A stretch of DNA of 64,000 nt from Trichomonas tenax (GCA_023091735.1 JALKBU010000011.1:1-64000); one strand, 5' to 3'; counted from the first letter of the stretch, positions 30,824-41,356 are shown. Made by a program: numbers and translations. The notes: generated by a model not told the origin, from the sequence alone.

Positions 30824-32491
30824 TTACTTAAGAGATACATTAATATTCTCTATTGCAGCAAGTTCATCGAGATCTTCCACAGTGAACTTCTCATCATCTC
30901 CAGTATCATCCATGAGAATCTCTACGAGCTTGCTAAGACCCTGCTTGATGACATTCCTTCTAATGAAATCAGCTGAAGAAACAACTTTTGAAATATCTAA
31001 TTTGATGACTCTATTATCTTCATATGACTGTATATCGTCGCAAACTTTCTTGAATAAAGCACAAAATCCAGGGCATCCACGGCAATCTTGGTATGCGATA
31101 GTGAGATTTGGACTCTCGACGCAAATAGAAGGTTCTCCTTTATCTTTGATTATTCTTTCACTTGTTACGACTGTTGAGTTTGGAACGAATACTTTGAAGA
31201 ATTCTGTGTCATTCTCTGATGAAACAATGAATGGATATCCACGCATTGAGTTGCACAAAACATCTGAAAGAATCACTGAATTCTTTGCTTTAACTTTACC
31301 ATCGACTATCTGTGCAAAAGCAAAAGCTGTTGTGTCGAAATGATCATAGACATATAGAACACTCTTAAATCCGAATGCTTGAGCTATGTTTGCTGGGAGG
31401 TTAACAACTTCTTGTATGTAAGATTCCATATCATTCTTCACACTGTCATTCTTTGGATCGCTTTTTGTTTTATTGTATAGTTGAGCAAGCCTTTGCCCGA
31501 CTACTGTGATATGAGCAGCTGGGAGGTTCTCGTAAGCCTGAAGAATTGGTGGGAATGCTGGAAGAACAGTATCTGCTTGAGATTTTGTGATCCAAAGTTT
31601 GATTTGATCTAAAATTGGAGAAAACTCTGGTTTCGCAGCTTTGAGGGCTGTGAATGTGGCATCACATAGAACTTCAAATAGCTTATGTGAATCTCCGGCA
31701 TATGGCTGATAGCATGACCAGTTGATGATGATGGGAAGATAATTTTGTATTTCACCTGAAATAATCAGTTTCTCAATGACTATTGAAGAAAACATTGAAA
31801 GGAGAACAGACTTTCCAGATCTCCTTGGGCCAGTAATTGCGAAGTTAATGTCTTCGATCTTCTTTCCTTTAATCTGATTAGATGCCCACTCGAATGTGGA
31901 TTTTGCGATATCTGTATCATTGATATATGACGAAGCTCCAATCAGTTGCATTTTAGCGGTGTGATCAAACGCATATTTCTTAGATTCTTCATTTAATTGC
32001 TTTAATGCTTCAGCGCATTCAAGATGTGCTTTGTGTGATGGTGTGAGATTATTGTACATCGTATTGAGTGTATTTCGAACGTTCTCTTTGACAGATGTGT
32101 TAGATTTTGCAAGTAATTGTTGTAATTCAGCGTCTTCGCGCGGCTGTCTTGCTTCTGGTTGTTTTGGAATAACAACAGGACGCACTGACTTTCCTACTGT
32201 AGTTCTAGACTTGTATTTCGGTTCCTGTGATGGATCTGGAAGAGGTTTAGTGCACGAGATTAATAATCTTGATTTATTTTCGATTTCGTCAATATTTGTA
32301 ATAGGATTTCCGTTTTCATCGAAAACTTGTTGTGCATCGCGTTGTAAATCTAAAGCGTCTGTTGCTAATGATAATAATTGGCTTAATTTCTTCGGAAGGT
32401 ATATTTTCTTTGGCTGCTCGTCTGGAAAATCGAACTTGTTGAGATACACAATCTTCTTTTGAGATTTTCTTTCGCCTGCTTCGTTACTCAT
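30824..32491 (-). CDS. Doublecortin-domain P-loop ATPase
   Basis: A 555-residue protein joining two parts. Residues about 12-85 resemble a doublecortin (DCX) fold (KIYLPKKLSQLLSLATDALDL, then VFDENGNPITNIDEI), which binds microtubules. A linker with basic and Pro residues follows (90-130). From about 200 comes an ATPase region with Walker A GPRRSGKS and a hydrophobic strand plus Asp (SVLYVYDHFD) that may be Walker B. A Cys pair cluster (CRGCPGFC) sits near residue 465. The fusion suggests an ATP-driven or ATP-regulated microtubule-associated protein of the trichomonad cytoskeleton. DCX assignment is from pattern, not from alignment. It is divergent with the ubiquitin-fold gene 860 bases away. 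Confidence 0.7.
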   Translation of the reverse strand: MSNEAGERKSQKKIVYLNKFDFPDEQPKKIYLPKKLSQLLSLATDALDLQRDAQQVFDENGNPITNIDEIENKSRLLISCTKPLPDPSQEPKYKSRTTVGKSVRPVVIPKQPEARQPREDAELQQLLAKSNTSVKENVRNTLNTMYNNLTPSHKAHLECAEALKQLNEESKKYAFDHTAKMQLIGASSYINDTDIAKSTFEWASNQIKGKKIEDINFAITGPRRSGKSVLLSMFSSIVIEKLIISGEIQNYLPIIINWSCYQPYAGDSHKLFEVLCDATFTALKAAKPEFSPILDQIKLWITKSQADTVLPAFPPILQAYENLPAAHITVVGQRLAQLYNKTKSDPKNDSVKNDMESYIQEVVNLPANIAQAFGFKSVLYVYDHFDTTAFAFAQIVDGKVKAKNSVILSDVLCNSMRGYPFIVSSENDTEFFKVFVPNSTVVTSERIIKDKGEPSICVESPNLTIAYQDCRGCPGFCALFKKVCDDIQSYEDNRVIKLDISKVVSSADFIRRNVIKQGLSKLVEILMDDTGDDEKFTVEDLDELAAIENINVSLK

Positions 32492-33350
32492 AGATTTTCT
32501 TGTGATTTTTAAACGTTCGCAAAAAAAAATTAATTTTTGCTTCTAAATGATCTAAGCATTGCATGTTTTGAGGAATTATCTATAGTATAATATAAAATAT
32601 CAAAACCCACATCATATGTTATTTAATTTCATTCAATAAGATTGCTATTTATCAATGATGGAAGTTGATTTGAGGGTGTATGATGTCAAAGAAGCTTGAA
32701 AACGTTTAAGTTATAGCTTCAGAATATTGAAGCAACTAATACATGAATTACAAAGACAATTCAGCTTATAACATTTGATCTCGATATCAACTTAAGAAAT
32801 TGAGATACATTTCTATTTGTGTTTCATACAAATTTCTGTGGGTGTTACAATGTTGTGTTCATAGTTGACAGACAGTATTAGATACTTAATATTATTTTCC
32901 TGATTTTAGACTATCAACGCATTTCCATGTAGCAAAAGGCTGAATCTTTATGGGTGCGAGCCAATCGATTTTTGTCAATATTATTACCCCAAATTATTTT
33001 ATGCTAGCAATTCGAGATTGGGGTAAGAATATAAAGACTATGAAAAATATCGACACGTCAAAAATCGATTTTGAGCAGAAATTCGAGCGAAAATAAATTA
33101 CATCTTTGATATCTAATATATACTTTAAATTTTGACATGTAAATTTATATTTTGACATTGTGCTTTTAAATTATGATTATCATGTTAATATAAAAGTTTT
33201 GTAAGCGATTACGCGGATCAAAATCATTTTTTGAATTTTTGTGAAAAGTCATAGAATTAAAATCATTATACACGAAACACGTCAGTACCCAAGAAAACAA
33301 CGAAAAAATGAGAAATTTCGGAGTTTTCAAATTCAGTAAAAAACATTTTT
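32492..33350. other. Divergent intergenic region
   Basis: This is the promoter region for genes on both sides. A TGACATGTAAA motif lies at 33133-33143, about 210 bases before the plus-strand start. No ORF or RNA gene is supported. Confidence 0.4.
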
Positions 33351-34103
33351 ATGGATTTAACAGAGACTCCTTTGATCTTAGATCAGGATGATCACGAGAT
33401 GGATATAGTCATAACTGCTGTCCTTCCTAACGGAGATAAGCATCCATACAATTTCGATTCCGATTCTACTGTTGGCGATCTTATTAAACTGATAAAAGAG
33501 GATTCGAGCATCGAAAAGCCAGCGGATAGACTTCTATGCATAATGTATCGCGGCAAACTCCTTCAACCTTCTCAGAAATTCTCCCAAATAGATTCAGTTC
33601 CAAATTATTCCGTTATTGTTATGTTTAGAATGAACCAAACTGAGAGCTCCAATGATATGTCCAATAATACCACTGAATTGCGCGGTTTTGACCGACTCAC
33701 AAGAATGAATTATTCAGAAGAGCAGATTCAAGATATCAGGCATCACTTCCACGAGATGAGAGGTGGGCAAAATGAATCTGAGGACCAAAAGTATGAAGCT
33801 GAAGAAGAATGGCTCCCTGTGATATTTAACTGCGAAAATCCTCTCGATGCTTTCGAGGCGTTGGACACAGAGAGGCCGGCTAGGGTTCGCGAACCAATGC
33901 CAACACACGATCAAATTGAAGACATTTCTCCATCAACTTTTTCAACGTTTTTATTTGCATTTGTTATTGGTATCATATTCGGCCCGGTTTCGTTTCTCTG
34001 CTTCATCGTGTCTTTCCAAGATTTGCCTGGTTGCACAGGAATCATTTCTGGGGCTTTGATCCACTTCATCATCTTCGCTCTGAATGGGTTCACATACTTC
34101 TAA
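33351..34103 (+). CDS. DSC3-like ubiquitin-fold membrane protein
   Basis: A 250-residue protein with a ubiquitin-like domain (about 17-92) and then GFDRLTRMNYSEEQIQDIRHHFH (about 109-132). That pattern matches the DUF2407 C-terminal module of subunit 3 of the DSC Golgi E3 ligase and related TMUB-type proteins. Two hydrophobic segments near the end (about 193-220 and 226-248) anchor it. In fungi DSC complexes ubiquitinate membrane proteins in a Golgi ERAD-like pathway; I infer a similar quality-control role here. A WLP-containing linker precedes the membrane part. The ATG follows TCAGTAAAAAACATTTTT. HERP-like or TMUB1-like function is the main alternative. Confidence 0.7.
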   Translation: MDLTETPLILDQDDHEMDIVITAVLPNGDKHPYNFDSDSTVGDLIKLIKEDSSIEKPADRLLCIMYRGKLLQPSQKFSQIDSVPNYSVIVMFRMNQTESSNDMSNNTTELRGFDRLTRMNYSEEQIQDIRHHFHEMRGGQNESEDQKYEAEEEWLPVIFNCENPLDAFEALDTERPARVREPMPTHDQIEDISPSTFSTFLFAFVIGIIFGPVSFLCFIVSFQDLPGCTGIISGALIHFIIFALNGFTYF

Positions 34104-34388
34104 TTTGTTAGGGAAATTCATCCGAGTTTATTTTTGTATTGTTTATATTTGAATTATATTTGATATTAAAATTTTCGCTAATATTATCCTTTGAAAATCA
34201 AAACATATCAACAGTTTATTTGGATGACAATAAGGTTTTAGTATGATGAGCCTAATATGAAATTGAATAAAGTATTACTTTGATCTTTGATAAAAAGGAA
34301 TATATAGCATCAATACAGTATGTACATGATAGAGTTTAACTTATATAAACAATCAAATGATATATATAATGAGAATAGATATATGCAA

Positions 34389-34934
34389 TTAACAACAAGA
34401 ACCCTTTCCAACAACCACCTTTTCAGGCTCATTTTGTGGTTTATCGAGCATCGATGCAATTGAAATAAATAAATTATCAATATTTTTGTTTTCTTTCACG
34501 GATGTACGTAGTAATCGTAATTTATTCTCGTTTGCCCATTCTTTAACTGCAGATGATGGAATATTATCATTCTCGAGATCAAACTTGTTGCAAACAGCAA
34601 TGAACTTTGTAACACCATATTCTGTGATAAGTTTTTGATGCCATTCTTTGATATAATCGAATGATTTTGGTTCATCCTGCGAACAAACTAAAATTACAAG
34701 CTCTGCACCCCTTAGAGTTATGGGAATAAGGCTCTGATATTTTTCAGTACCAGCAGTATCCCAAATACTTATTTTTCTGGATCCAACTCCAGCATCAACG
34801 TCGATTTGATATAACCTTGAATCTGTTGTTGCTTGAGTTCTCTGGACTTTCCTAACGTACCTCCAGATAATCGATGTTTTGCCGACACTGTATAAACCTA
34901 TAAATGGAACTTTACCTGGCTCAAAATACGTCAT
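34389..34934 (-). CDS. Ras/Rab-family small GTPase
   Basis: A 181-residue GTPase. The ATG at 34932-34934 sits in TTGTCATG; a longer frame would start at TTG. G1 is GLYSVGKT (13-20), G3 is DTAGTEKY (59-66), G4 is NKFD and G5 is the variant TSV. The end GSCC carries two cysteines for geranylgeranylation, so it should cycle on membranes like a Rab. The residue after DTAG is Thr, where Ras and Rab have catalytic Gln. Intrinsic GTP hydrolysis may therefore be slow or GAP-dependent. The effector loop is not a standard Rab motif, so the subfamily is uncertain. The start lies 24 bases from repeat copy B, and a TTACGTGTTA motif at 34961 may belong to its promoter. Confidence 0.9.
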   Translation of the reverse strand: MTYFEPGKVPFIGLYSVGKTSIIWRYVRKVQRTQATTDSRLYQIDVDAGVGSRKISIWDTAGTEKYQSLIPITLRGAELVILVCSQDEPKSFDYIKEWHQKLITEYGVTKFIAVCNKFDLENDNIPSSAVKEWANENKLRLLRTSVKENKNIDNLFISIASMLDKPQNEPEKVVVGKGSCC

Positions 34935-34957
34935 GACAAATTTTAATGTCAAAAAAT

Positions 34958-35999
34958 ATTTTACGTGTTAAAAAACATTATGAATTAATTTTCGTTTTTC
35001 TCGTCAATGTTGATGCCAAATATACCATTGTCGTGCATGGTCAGACTTCTACAGTGGAACTGAACCAGATAATACTATCACAGACGGCTCTAATCCCGTA
35101 TCTAAGGGTGAATTTGATAGATATTACTTGAAACTCTGTCTTTTTGCTGATGAAACTAGTAGTGCAGTAAATTTTGCATCATCAACACAGAACACTAAAC
35201 TCCTTGTTGAAGATTCTGCTTTTTCTAAGTGTTCCTCGACCACTGCGAGTTCGATCCTTTATAGGTCACAAGGACAGTTTTGTCAGCAGAGGGTTTGTAG
35301 TTATCGATCAAAAACGTCAGGTGATAGGATCTTTTGCAAGATAACATCATCTAACATGATCAATATCATCGATTCATCTGTTTCAGTTTCTGGTGATGGA
35401 ACAAACACTGGCAGCGAAATGTTTATTGTTTAGGAAGTGTCAATATCTCATCTATCAATATTTCTAATGCTAAGACAAAAGGACGCTGCATCTTTGAGTT
35501 TAATCCTATTTCTGAAAAATCGAGAATATTTTATTCAACTTTCTCAAACAATTCACAGAATATCAATCCATATTATGTATCTTATATGAATGGAACTTCT
35601 GGTGTTCAATTTCTTATGCAATACTGCAACTATCTAGATAACAAAGGTTTCTCAGATTCTAAATTAATCACGAATGAAGGATTAACTACTGTGATATCTA
35701 ATTGCAGTTTCCAACTGAACAGTCGGCATCAATATAGATTTTTGAGAGATGGTGGTAGTATGACAATTGAATGTTATGTCACTGATACAATAACTGACTA
35801 CAATTCACCGACAGTTAAAAATACCTTTACATCATTTTATAATGCATTACTATCTCATTATTCATCTTATGCGTGTGAAGCAGAGATTCCCATAGCTTAC
35901 CCTGCAGGACCAATTCTTCCAGTCGCAAAACATGCCACATATGAAAATAGATTTTCTATGCATAAATATCCTATGTTCCAAGAATTTGTATGTGAATAA
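34958..35999 (+). pseudogene. Decayed surface-type protein gene, repeat copy B
   Basis: The first 684 bases match copy A at 19565-20250 almost exactly. This copy then continues, open, to TAA at 35997-35999. The 3' part includes ECYVTDTITDY and YACEAEIPIAYP, matching blocks of the third relative at 58871-59890. Frame changes near the signal region and at about 35433 (just after GSEMFIV) are shared with copy A. The frame from about 35436 to the end is then intact. Composition suggests a secreted beta-helix-type protein. Shared lesions mean decay came before the two copies separated, or that the lesions are tolerated by recoding, which is less likely. Confidence 0.65.
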
Positions 36000-36235
36000 A
36001 ATTTATTTCGGAATGAGGAGTTTGCTTTATGTTTAAACTATAGCCCATTACTTCCTGTATACGATCCCTTCAATCGCATTAGTCCATATCTCACTTTGAA
36101 AAATGTCTGATAATAAATATCAAAGATTATCGAGCATTAACCTGATGAAAATTCATCAAAATAAAAATAATATATATCCATGCACAAAAATCTCCAAAAT
36201 ACTTTGGAACAAGTATGCAAAAAGTGACAAATAAT

Positions 36236-36739
36236 ATGAGCACCCTCAATGATGCAAAGAAGAAACTTCATAAGTATTACAGGAGCCTTAAGAAGGAAAT
36301 AAACGAAGGTGCTATCGATGGCATCATTGCTGCCCCAAATTCCGATAACGTTCTTCTCTGGAATGCTGTAATTTTTGGTCCTAAGGGAACTCAATGGGAA
36401 GATGGTGTTTTCGAGCTCGAAATGGAATTCACTGATTCATTCCCACAATACCCACCAGCAGTTAAGTTTATTACACCAGTTTATCATCCAAACGTTTATA
36501 AGAATGGTAATATTTGCTTGGATATTCTTCAAAAGAAGTGGTCCAGTGCTTACGATATTGCTGCTATCCTTAACTCAATTAGATCTCTCTTCGATGACCC
36601 GAATCCACAATCTCCCGCTAATGGAGAGGCCGCTAAAGACTATGTATCCAACAAGATAGCTTACGATCAGAAGGTTGCTGACTGTGTCCGTGAATCGGTC
36701 AAGTTGTGGAAGGAAAAGCATCCAGAAAATCAAACATAA
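36236..36739 (+). CDS. Ubiquitin-conjugating enzyme E2, Rad6/UBE2A type
   Basis: A 167-residue E2 that carries ubiquitin on Cys94 (NICLDIL) after the HPN tripeptide (84-86). The sequence follows Rad6 closely through LLWNAVIFGPKGTQWEDGVF, and DDPNPQSPANGEAA matches the conserved Rad6 loop. I choose the second ATG (36236) because it gives the usual MST start; an in-frame ATG at 36215 would add seven residues. Rad6 enzymes act with RING ligases on histone H2B, PCNA and N-degron substrates. The C-terminal tail (KEKHPENQT) is basic, not acidic like yeast Rad6. The stop is followed by AAAA (TAAAA). Confidence 0.92.
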   Translation: MSTLNDAKKKLHKYYRSLKKEINEGAIDGIIAAPNSDNVLLWNAVIFGPKGTQWEDGVFELEMEFTDSFPQYPPAVKFITPVYHPNVYKNGNICLDILQKKWSSAYDIAAILNSIRSLFDDPNPQSPANGEAAKDYVSNKIAYDQKVADCVRESVKLWKEKHPENQT

Positions 36740-36958
36740 AAATATTTTTCTCCTAGCTCTGCCAGCACTCTCCGCTTTTTCTTCTCCATGAAGATCGATT
36801 TGTCTTAACACTAAATTAAATACAATTTTTTTGCTATTTTATGAATTTATCGAATCTGATTATCAATAATTGATCAGTGACTTGTTCACTCACTATGTTA
36901 CTCGCCAAAAACGCAAAATAACAAGTCAAGATATTAAAAAGTGACAATAACACGTTGA

Positions 36959-37450
36959 ATGAAAGTTGTTCATATTTCTCAGAAAAAGAACGCAAATTCA
37001 TTCAAACCTAAGGAGAGGGACCTGGAGAGAGATGCACGGAGTGAGGTTGTAAAGCTCCCGGACGTTGATCCTATATTTAAAGAGACAGTCGATTTTAGAA
37101 AAATGAAAAACCAAGAAGTAATGACTCCTGTACCGAAAACAAGACTTGAAATACTGAGAAAGAGGCAAATAGAAAGGCCAAAGACTGCACAATGCATTTT
37201 GAAAACTGAGGAATTACCAATAATTCAGAGAAGACTGGAATACACGAAGAAAAATAATGATATGTTGTACCTGAAGAAAATAAGACAGATTGCACAGTTT
37301 CAACACGAGCCGATCGAATCAATTTATTATAATAGAACCCGAAATGCTTGCCCAAGCTATGAAAACATGCAGACATCAGATGCAAATCCAATCTCAAGAA
37401 AAATACCGCCTTCTCTCAACCCGAGAGCCCGTCCAGTCATTTTCTTTTAA
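36959..37450 (+). CDS. Small basic protein of unknown function
   Basis: A 163-residue protein rich in Arg, Lys and Pro, probably extended or disordered. It has a helical middle (RRLEYTKKNNDMLYLKKIRQ) and ends PRARPVIFF. The initiator region GTGACAATAACACGTTGAATG is close to the ATG. No domain is recognised. Minus-strand ORFs overlapping it are weaker. Its character resembles the small basic protein at 16806-17234. Confidence 0.55.
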   Translation: MKVVHISQKKNANSFKPKERDLERDARSEVVKLPDVDPIFKETVDFRKMKNQEVMTPVPKTRLEILRKRQIERPKTAQCILKTEELPIIQRRLEYTKKNNDMLYLKKIRQIAQFQHEPIESIYYNRTRNACPSYENMQTSDANPISRKIPPSLNPRARPVIFF

Positions 37451-37991
37451 TTCTTTACTTTTTACCAATGTGTTATGACTCTGATAAGTCAGCACGTAAT
37501 ATGCGCTTTGCCAATTCCTCGATCATTCAATTTTCATGTAGATCTCATCTATATCGAAAAACGCAAATGCAGCAACGGTATTTTTGCAATCGCATCCAAG
37601 TCATATAATCTGTTTTTAACAGGTTTATTCTACATTTCAAATCTGATTTTTTGCATGAAGTATCAAGTCAAAATAATCAGCATCGTGCAAAAACTTTATA
37701 ACAATTTGCATATGCGATAAGGTACATCGAATTTTTTTATATATTTACCGAAATTTAATATACATTGAAACCATTTGAACAAAAAATCAAGATGTTTGAT
37801 AATTTCTTACTCATATGAAGTCCATCACCAGATGTTAAATTAATGTGACAATAAATTGTTATTATTTTCCATGTTTTTTCATTATCAATTATTTTTTATT
37901 TTATATATGAAGTTAAGAAAGCAACCACATTGATTATGTGAATATTCTGTTAGAATAACAAACAGGATTTATTAATATTATTAATCAAAAA
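37451..37991. other. AT-rich convergent spacer
   Basis: An ORF at 37475-37720 has no family features and lies in 3'-flanking DNA, so I do not call it. Nothing else is seen. Confidence 0.4.
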
Positions 37992-38918
37992 TTAGAGTGG
38001 TGAAAAATTATGGAAAACTGTATCGAATAAGTTGTTCTCCCATGCCTTAGGTCTAAATTTCGTAATTTGAATTTCTGTTGGTGAAATAATTTCGAGAGCA
38101 GCACCTTCGTGGAAACCACCTGTGTAACTTGGCGCAGAAAAGATTGTGAGAACGTGTTTGTCGTGATTCCATTTGAATCCAGAGTTTACTGACTCGTGGC
38201 CACGAACAACAAACTTAAGATTATTCCTTTCTATAAATTTCGCAGTGATATCTGGTCCCCAACACTTACCACCTTCACGGATTGGTGGCTGAATTCCAGG
38301 CATCTCTGATGGATCATTCCATAAAATTTCTTTCAAAACCGGTAACTGGCTGGGTTGTGTATAGGTAGTATCATATATTGTTCGTGGAAGCTGATCAAGT
38401 TGTTCTATTGTTTCTAAAAATGGTGTTAAACCTCCGTGAACACCAAGAATGTTATTATCGACTAAAATTGCAATTGGCATTGCTGTAAATACTTCAATAA
38501 ATGATCTCCAAACATTGAAATCGCCAAATCTCTTCAAGATTTCATCGTAAAATCCATATGTTGCAGTCATGTTAAAACCTTCGTGATTTCCTCTTACAAG
38601 ATAGAATGTTTCTGGATATTTAATCTTGTAAGCGAACAAAAGAGCGATTGTATGCACTGATTTGTCACCACGATCAACAAAGTCGCCAACAAAACAGTAT
38701 TTTCCTTCACTTGGATCACCAAATATCCTAAATATCTCTAGCACATCATCAAAGTCACCATGAACATCTCCTAACACCGTCATAGGGGAAGTTGTTCTTA
38801 TAACATTTGGCTCGTACTTGAGAATAGGGTAAACTTTGGAGCATGTCAGATTCACATCATTGGCTGTTGGATCTTCTCCATTTAATAGTCGCTCAATGAT
38901 CGAATCAATTTCTTCCAT
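37992..38918 (-). CDS. PPP-family Ser/Thr protein phosphatase (PP1-like)
   Basis: A 308-residue catalytic subunit with all signature motifs: GDVHG, GDFVDRG, RGNHE, HGGLTP and the later GHESVNSGF. These bind two metals in the active site. Length matches a bare PP1/PP2A-type catalytic core with no regulatory domains. I start at ATG 38916-38918 (MEEIDSIIERLL), since the longer frame uses GTG. Sequence such as APSYTGGFHEGA in place of APNY.G differs from classical PP1, so it is a divergent member, perhaps lineage-specific. It is divergently transcribed from the Rad23-like gene. Confidence 0.92.
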   Translation of the reverse strand: MEEIDSIIERLLNGEDPTANDVNLTCSKVYPILKYEPNVIRTTSPMTVLGDVHGDFDDVLEIFRIFGDPSEGKYCFVGDFVDRGDKSVHTIALLFAYKIKYPETFYLVRGNHEGFNMTATYGFYDEILKRFGDFNVWRSFIEVFTAMPIAILVDNNILGVHGGLTPFLETIEQLDQLPRTIYDTTYTQPSQLPVLKEILWNDPSEMPGIQPPIREGGKCWGPDITAKFIERNNLKFVVRGHESVNSGFKWNHDKHVLTIFSAPSYTGGFHEGAALEIISPTEIQITKFRPKAWENNLFDTVFHNFSPL

Positions 38919-39077
38919 ATATCGTTTGGCACTTTTTTGCAAATGTATCACATTTCAATATGTCTAATTTTTGTAAACTTTCAGAAACGGGTTTTGTAAC
39001 TTTGGCACGTTTTATTTTTGAGAGTTTTTGTAAAGTTGACATGTTTTTAACTCTATCACATTTTATAACAGAATAAC

Positions 39078-39788
39078 ATGCAGCCTACGCTTGAAATTAG
39101 GTCAATCACGGGCAATAGATTTATATTCAAAGTGAATCCTAAGCATACTGTAGGATCCCTTAAAAAGGTTTTATCTGCAAAATTAAGTATTGATCAAAAA
39201 ATATTACATTTTATTTATAAGAAAACAGAACTTCAAAATCAACAAACAGTTGACCAACTTAACATAGAACCCGATAGTTATATAATATATTATGAATCTC
39301 ACTTAAATACAGACGATATTTTGAAATCACCACCACCTGAACCAATGCGGATGGTTAAACAAGAACCTGCCACGCCTAACTCTATGAAGTCGGATGAGCA
39401 AGAAATGGATAGCGCACAATTCGAAGATTATGTTGCATTTTTGCATAACATGGGATTTCAAAAGAATCAGTGTATAAATGCACTTAAATTTACACACTTT
39501 CAACTTTCTTATGCAGCGGATATACTTTGTACAGGAGAAATTCCTAAAGAATTTACAAATAGCGAATTTGAAAAGAAATTTGTGCAAGTAATACAAAAAT
39601 TAAAGGAAAAGAAGATCAGCCAAGAAAGGCTCGATGTCATGTCGACTAAATTTACGCCAGAAGAAAAGAAATCAATTCGTAATTTGGCCGAATTAGGGAT
39701 CAGCGAAGATCAAGCTATTCAAGCATATATTGCTTTGGATAGGAATGAACAAGCTGCTACCAATGTATTAATTTCTATGTTAGAATAA
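39078..39788 (+). CDS. Rad23-like UBL-UBA shuttle protein
   Basis: A 236-residue protein with a ubiquitin-like domain (about 1-75) and two UBA domains: one at about 113-155 (YVAFLHNMGFQKNQCINAL) and one at the C-terminus (about 195-235, LAELGISEDQAIQAY). Between lies a short helical segment where Rad23 has its XPC/Rad4-binding domain, here reduced. Rad23/Dsk2-class proteins deliver ubiquitinated substrates to the proteasome, and Rad23 also aids nucleotide-excision repair. The short middle (typical Rad23 is 350-400 residues) makes proteasome shuttling the safer role. It lies near genes for a Rad6-type E2 and a DSC3-like protein. Confidence 0.8.
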   Translation: MQPTLEIRSITGNRFIFKVNPKHTVGSLKKVLSAKLSIDQKILHFIYKKTELQNQQTVDQLNIEPDSYIIYYESHLNTDDILKSPPPEPMRMVKQEPATPNSMKSDEQEMDSAQFEDYVAFLHNMGFQKNQCINALKFTHFQLSYAADILCTGEIPKEFTNSEFEKKFVQVIQKLKEKKISQERLDVMSTKFTPEEKKSIRNLAELGISEDQAIQAYIALDRNEQAATNVLISMLE

Positions 39789-40013
39789 ATGTTTTGTTTT
39801 AATATTATTATTAACAGCAGCTTATATATAACAATGCGCAGGGGGCTAAACTTGGCGTATTAAGAAATAAACTTGCTTTGAAGATATTCTAAACATTTTT
39901 ATATAAAAATAACAAAATATTGATCAATAACACCATATCTAGTACTGAACAGCTACAAGCTATAAAGTGTTAAATGTTATAGTGGTATTGTTGATTAGAC
40001 TCATTAAAAAAAA

Positions 40014-41114
40014 CTAATCATTCTTCTTAAGATTTCCTAGAGCCATGTTATAGCTGTAAAATGTAATAGAAACTATGGAAACACCTATAACTAAGCAAAT
40101 AGTAACTATGGCAAGATTATTCTGCAAAATCGTATCAAGGATTGAAGAACTGAGATCGTAACTTTGCTCTTCGGCAGTTCCAGATGTTATTTTTGAATAG
40201 AAGCTTTCTAAATGTGTAACATTTAATGCATGAGTTAATTTTGCGAACTTTTGTGATTTTGGATTAAAAGCAACAATAGCAGGAAGATCTTTCTTTTCGA
40301 GACCGAATTTAGTGATAACGGTCTTTGATCCAATAACCTTTGAATGGCCAAATGCTGAGCAATTTGAGAAATGTTTGGCGAATTTCCTGAAAAGCAAATT
40401 ATCCAATGAACTTGATGGTACAAATATACTAAATATCTTATCACTCTTAAGCACGGATCTGAAATCCCAATTATCACGAATATCAGAAGTGAATTTCATC
40501 AAAAAGTTAATAGCATTTTGTAATGTGAGTTGCTTCCTGCAAAGGATTTCTCTATTCATTTGTGTTCTGACTTTTAATGTTCCATTTAATCCAGCATCAG
40601 GAGATTTCGAATAATAGGCTACAACTTTCTGAAAATCTGGCTTTCTCATTAAAAAACGAGCGTAATTCAATAGAGTGTAGTTGTCTGGTAGTTCTATGAA
40701 TTCGAATGAAGTAAATTTTGTGATTTGAGTTTGGTTTTCGATTTGTGTTACATTTGATCCGTATGCAGCCTCCATTGCTTTATAGGCGAGGTCAACCATC
40801 CTATCGAAATATGGTTTTGTGAAATTAAGTGATTCATTTCCTTTAACGAAATATGAGTAAGAAGGATAACCATCTTTTCTAAATTTCTCACATAATTCAC
40901 GATTTGCTTCGCATTCTACAGTTGTTGTCATAACATCGTTGTCGGCTGAGAAGAATTCTTGCATTTCATCAAAGATTGGCTTTGCGTGTCGGCAATGGCC
41001 GCACCAGTCCATGTGAAACATGACCACCAATGGAATTTTGTTCTCTGGGCTCGTGTAACTTAGATAGTTATCGAGATCCAGTTTGACTTTGAAACACAAA
41101 AGAGAAGCAAGCAT
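40014..41114 (-). CDS. Membrane-anchored thioredoxin/PDI-like protein
   Basis: A 366-residue ER-type oxidoreductase. The ATG at 41112-41114 gives a signal peptide (MLASLLCFKVKL); the longer frame begins with TTG. The thioredoxin domain has WCGHC (Cys38 and Cys41) and the cis-proline loop GYPSY. A second, redox-inactive thioredoxin-like region probably fills 160-300. Near the C-terminus is a membrane helix (IVTICLVIGVSIVSITFYSY), followed by a short tail ending LKKND. The KKND tail is close to a dilysine-type ER retrieval signal. Several N-x-S/T sites fit a lumenal location. TGACACGTAAA lies 9 bases upstream of the ATG, one of the clearest promoter-motif placements. Confidence 0.85.
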   Translation of the reverse strand: MLASLLCFKVKLDLDNYLSYTSPENKIPLVVMFHMDWCGHCRHAKPIFDEMQEFFSADNDVMTTTVECEANRELCEKFRKDGYPSYSYFVKGNESLNFTKPYFDRMVDLAYKAMEAAYGSNVTQIENQTQITKFTSFEFIELPDNYTLLNYARFLMRKPDFQKVVAYYSKSPDAGLNGTLKVRTQMNREILCRKQLTLQNAINFLMKFTSDIRDNWDFRSVLKSDKIFSIFVPSSSLDNLLFRKFAKHFSNCSAFGHSKVIGSKTVITKFGLEKKDLPAIVAFNPKSQKFAKLTHALNVTHLESFYSKITSGTAEEQSYDLSSSILDTILQNNLAIVTICLVIGVSIVSITFYSYNMALGNLKKND

Positions 41115-41356
41115 TACAATTATGACACGTAAATAATTACTTGTCAATAAATATAATGATTTTAAAAATCAAATTTCTGATCTATGTGTATATTATTGAA
41201 GATAAATATAAAATAAAAATTGATGATTGATCGATAAATTATTCAGAAATTTGATATCAGCATAACAAATACATCCTATCATTTATATACTGTTGGGAAA
41301 TTAACATATATGAACTCTTTACAAAAATAACAAATATAACAAGGAAAAATACAATA

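Noticed and set aside
37475..37720. 81-codon ORF after the small basic-protein gene
   Set aside because: Lies in 3' flank, no motif.
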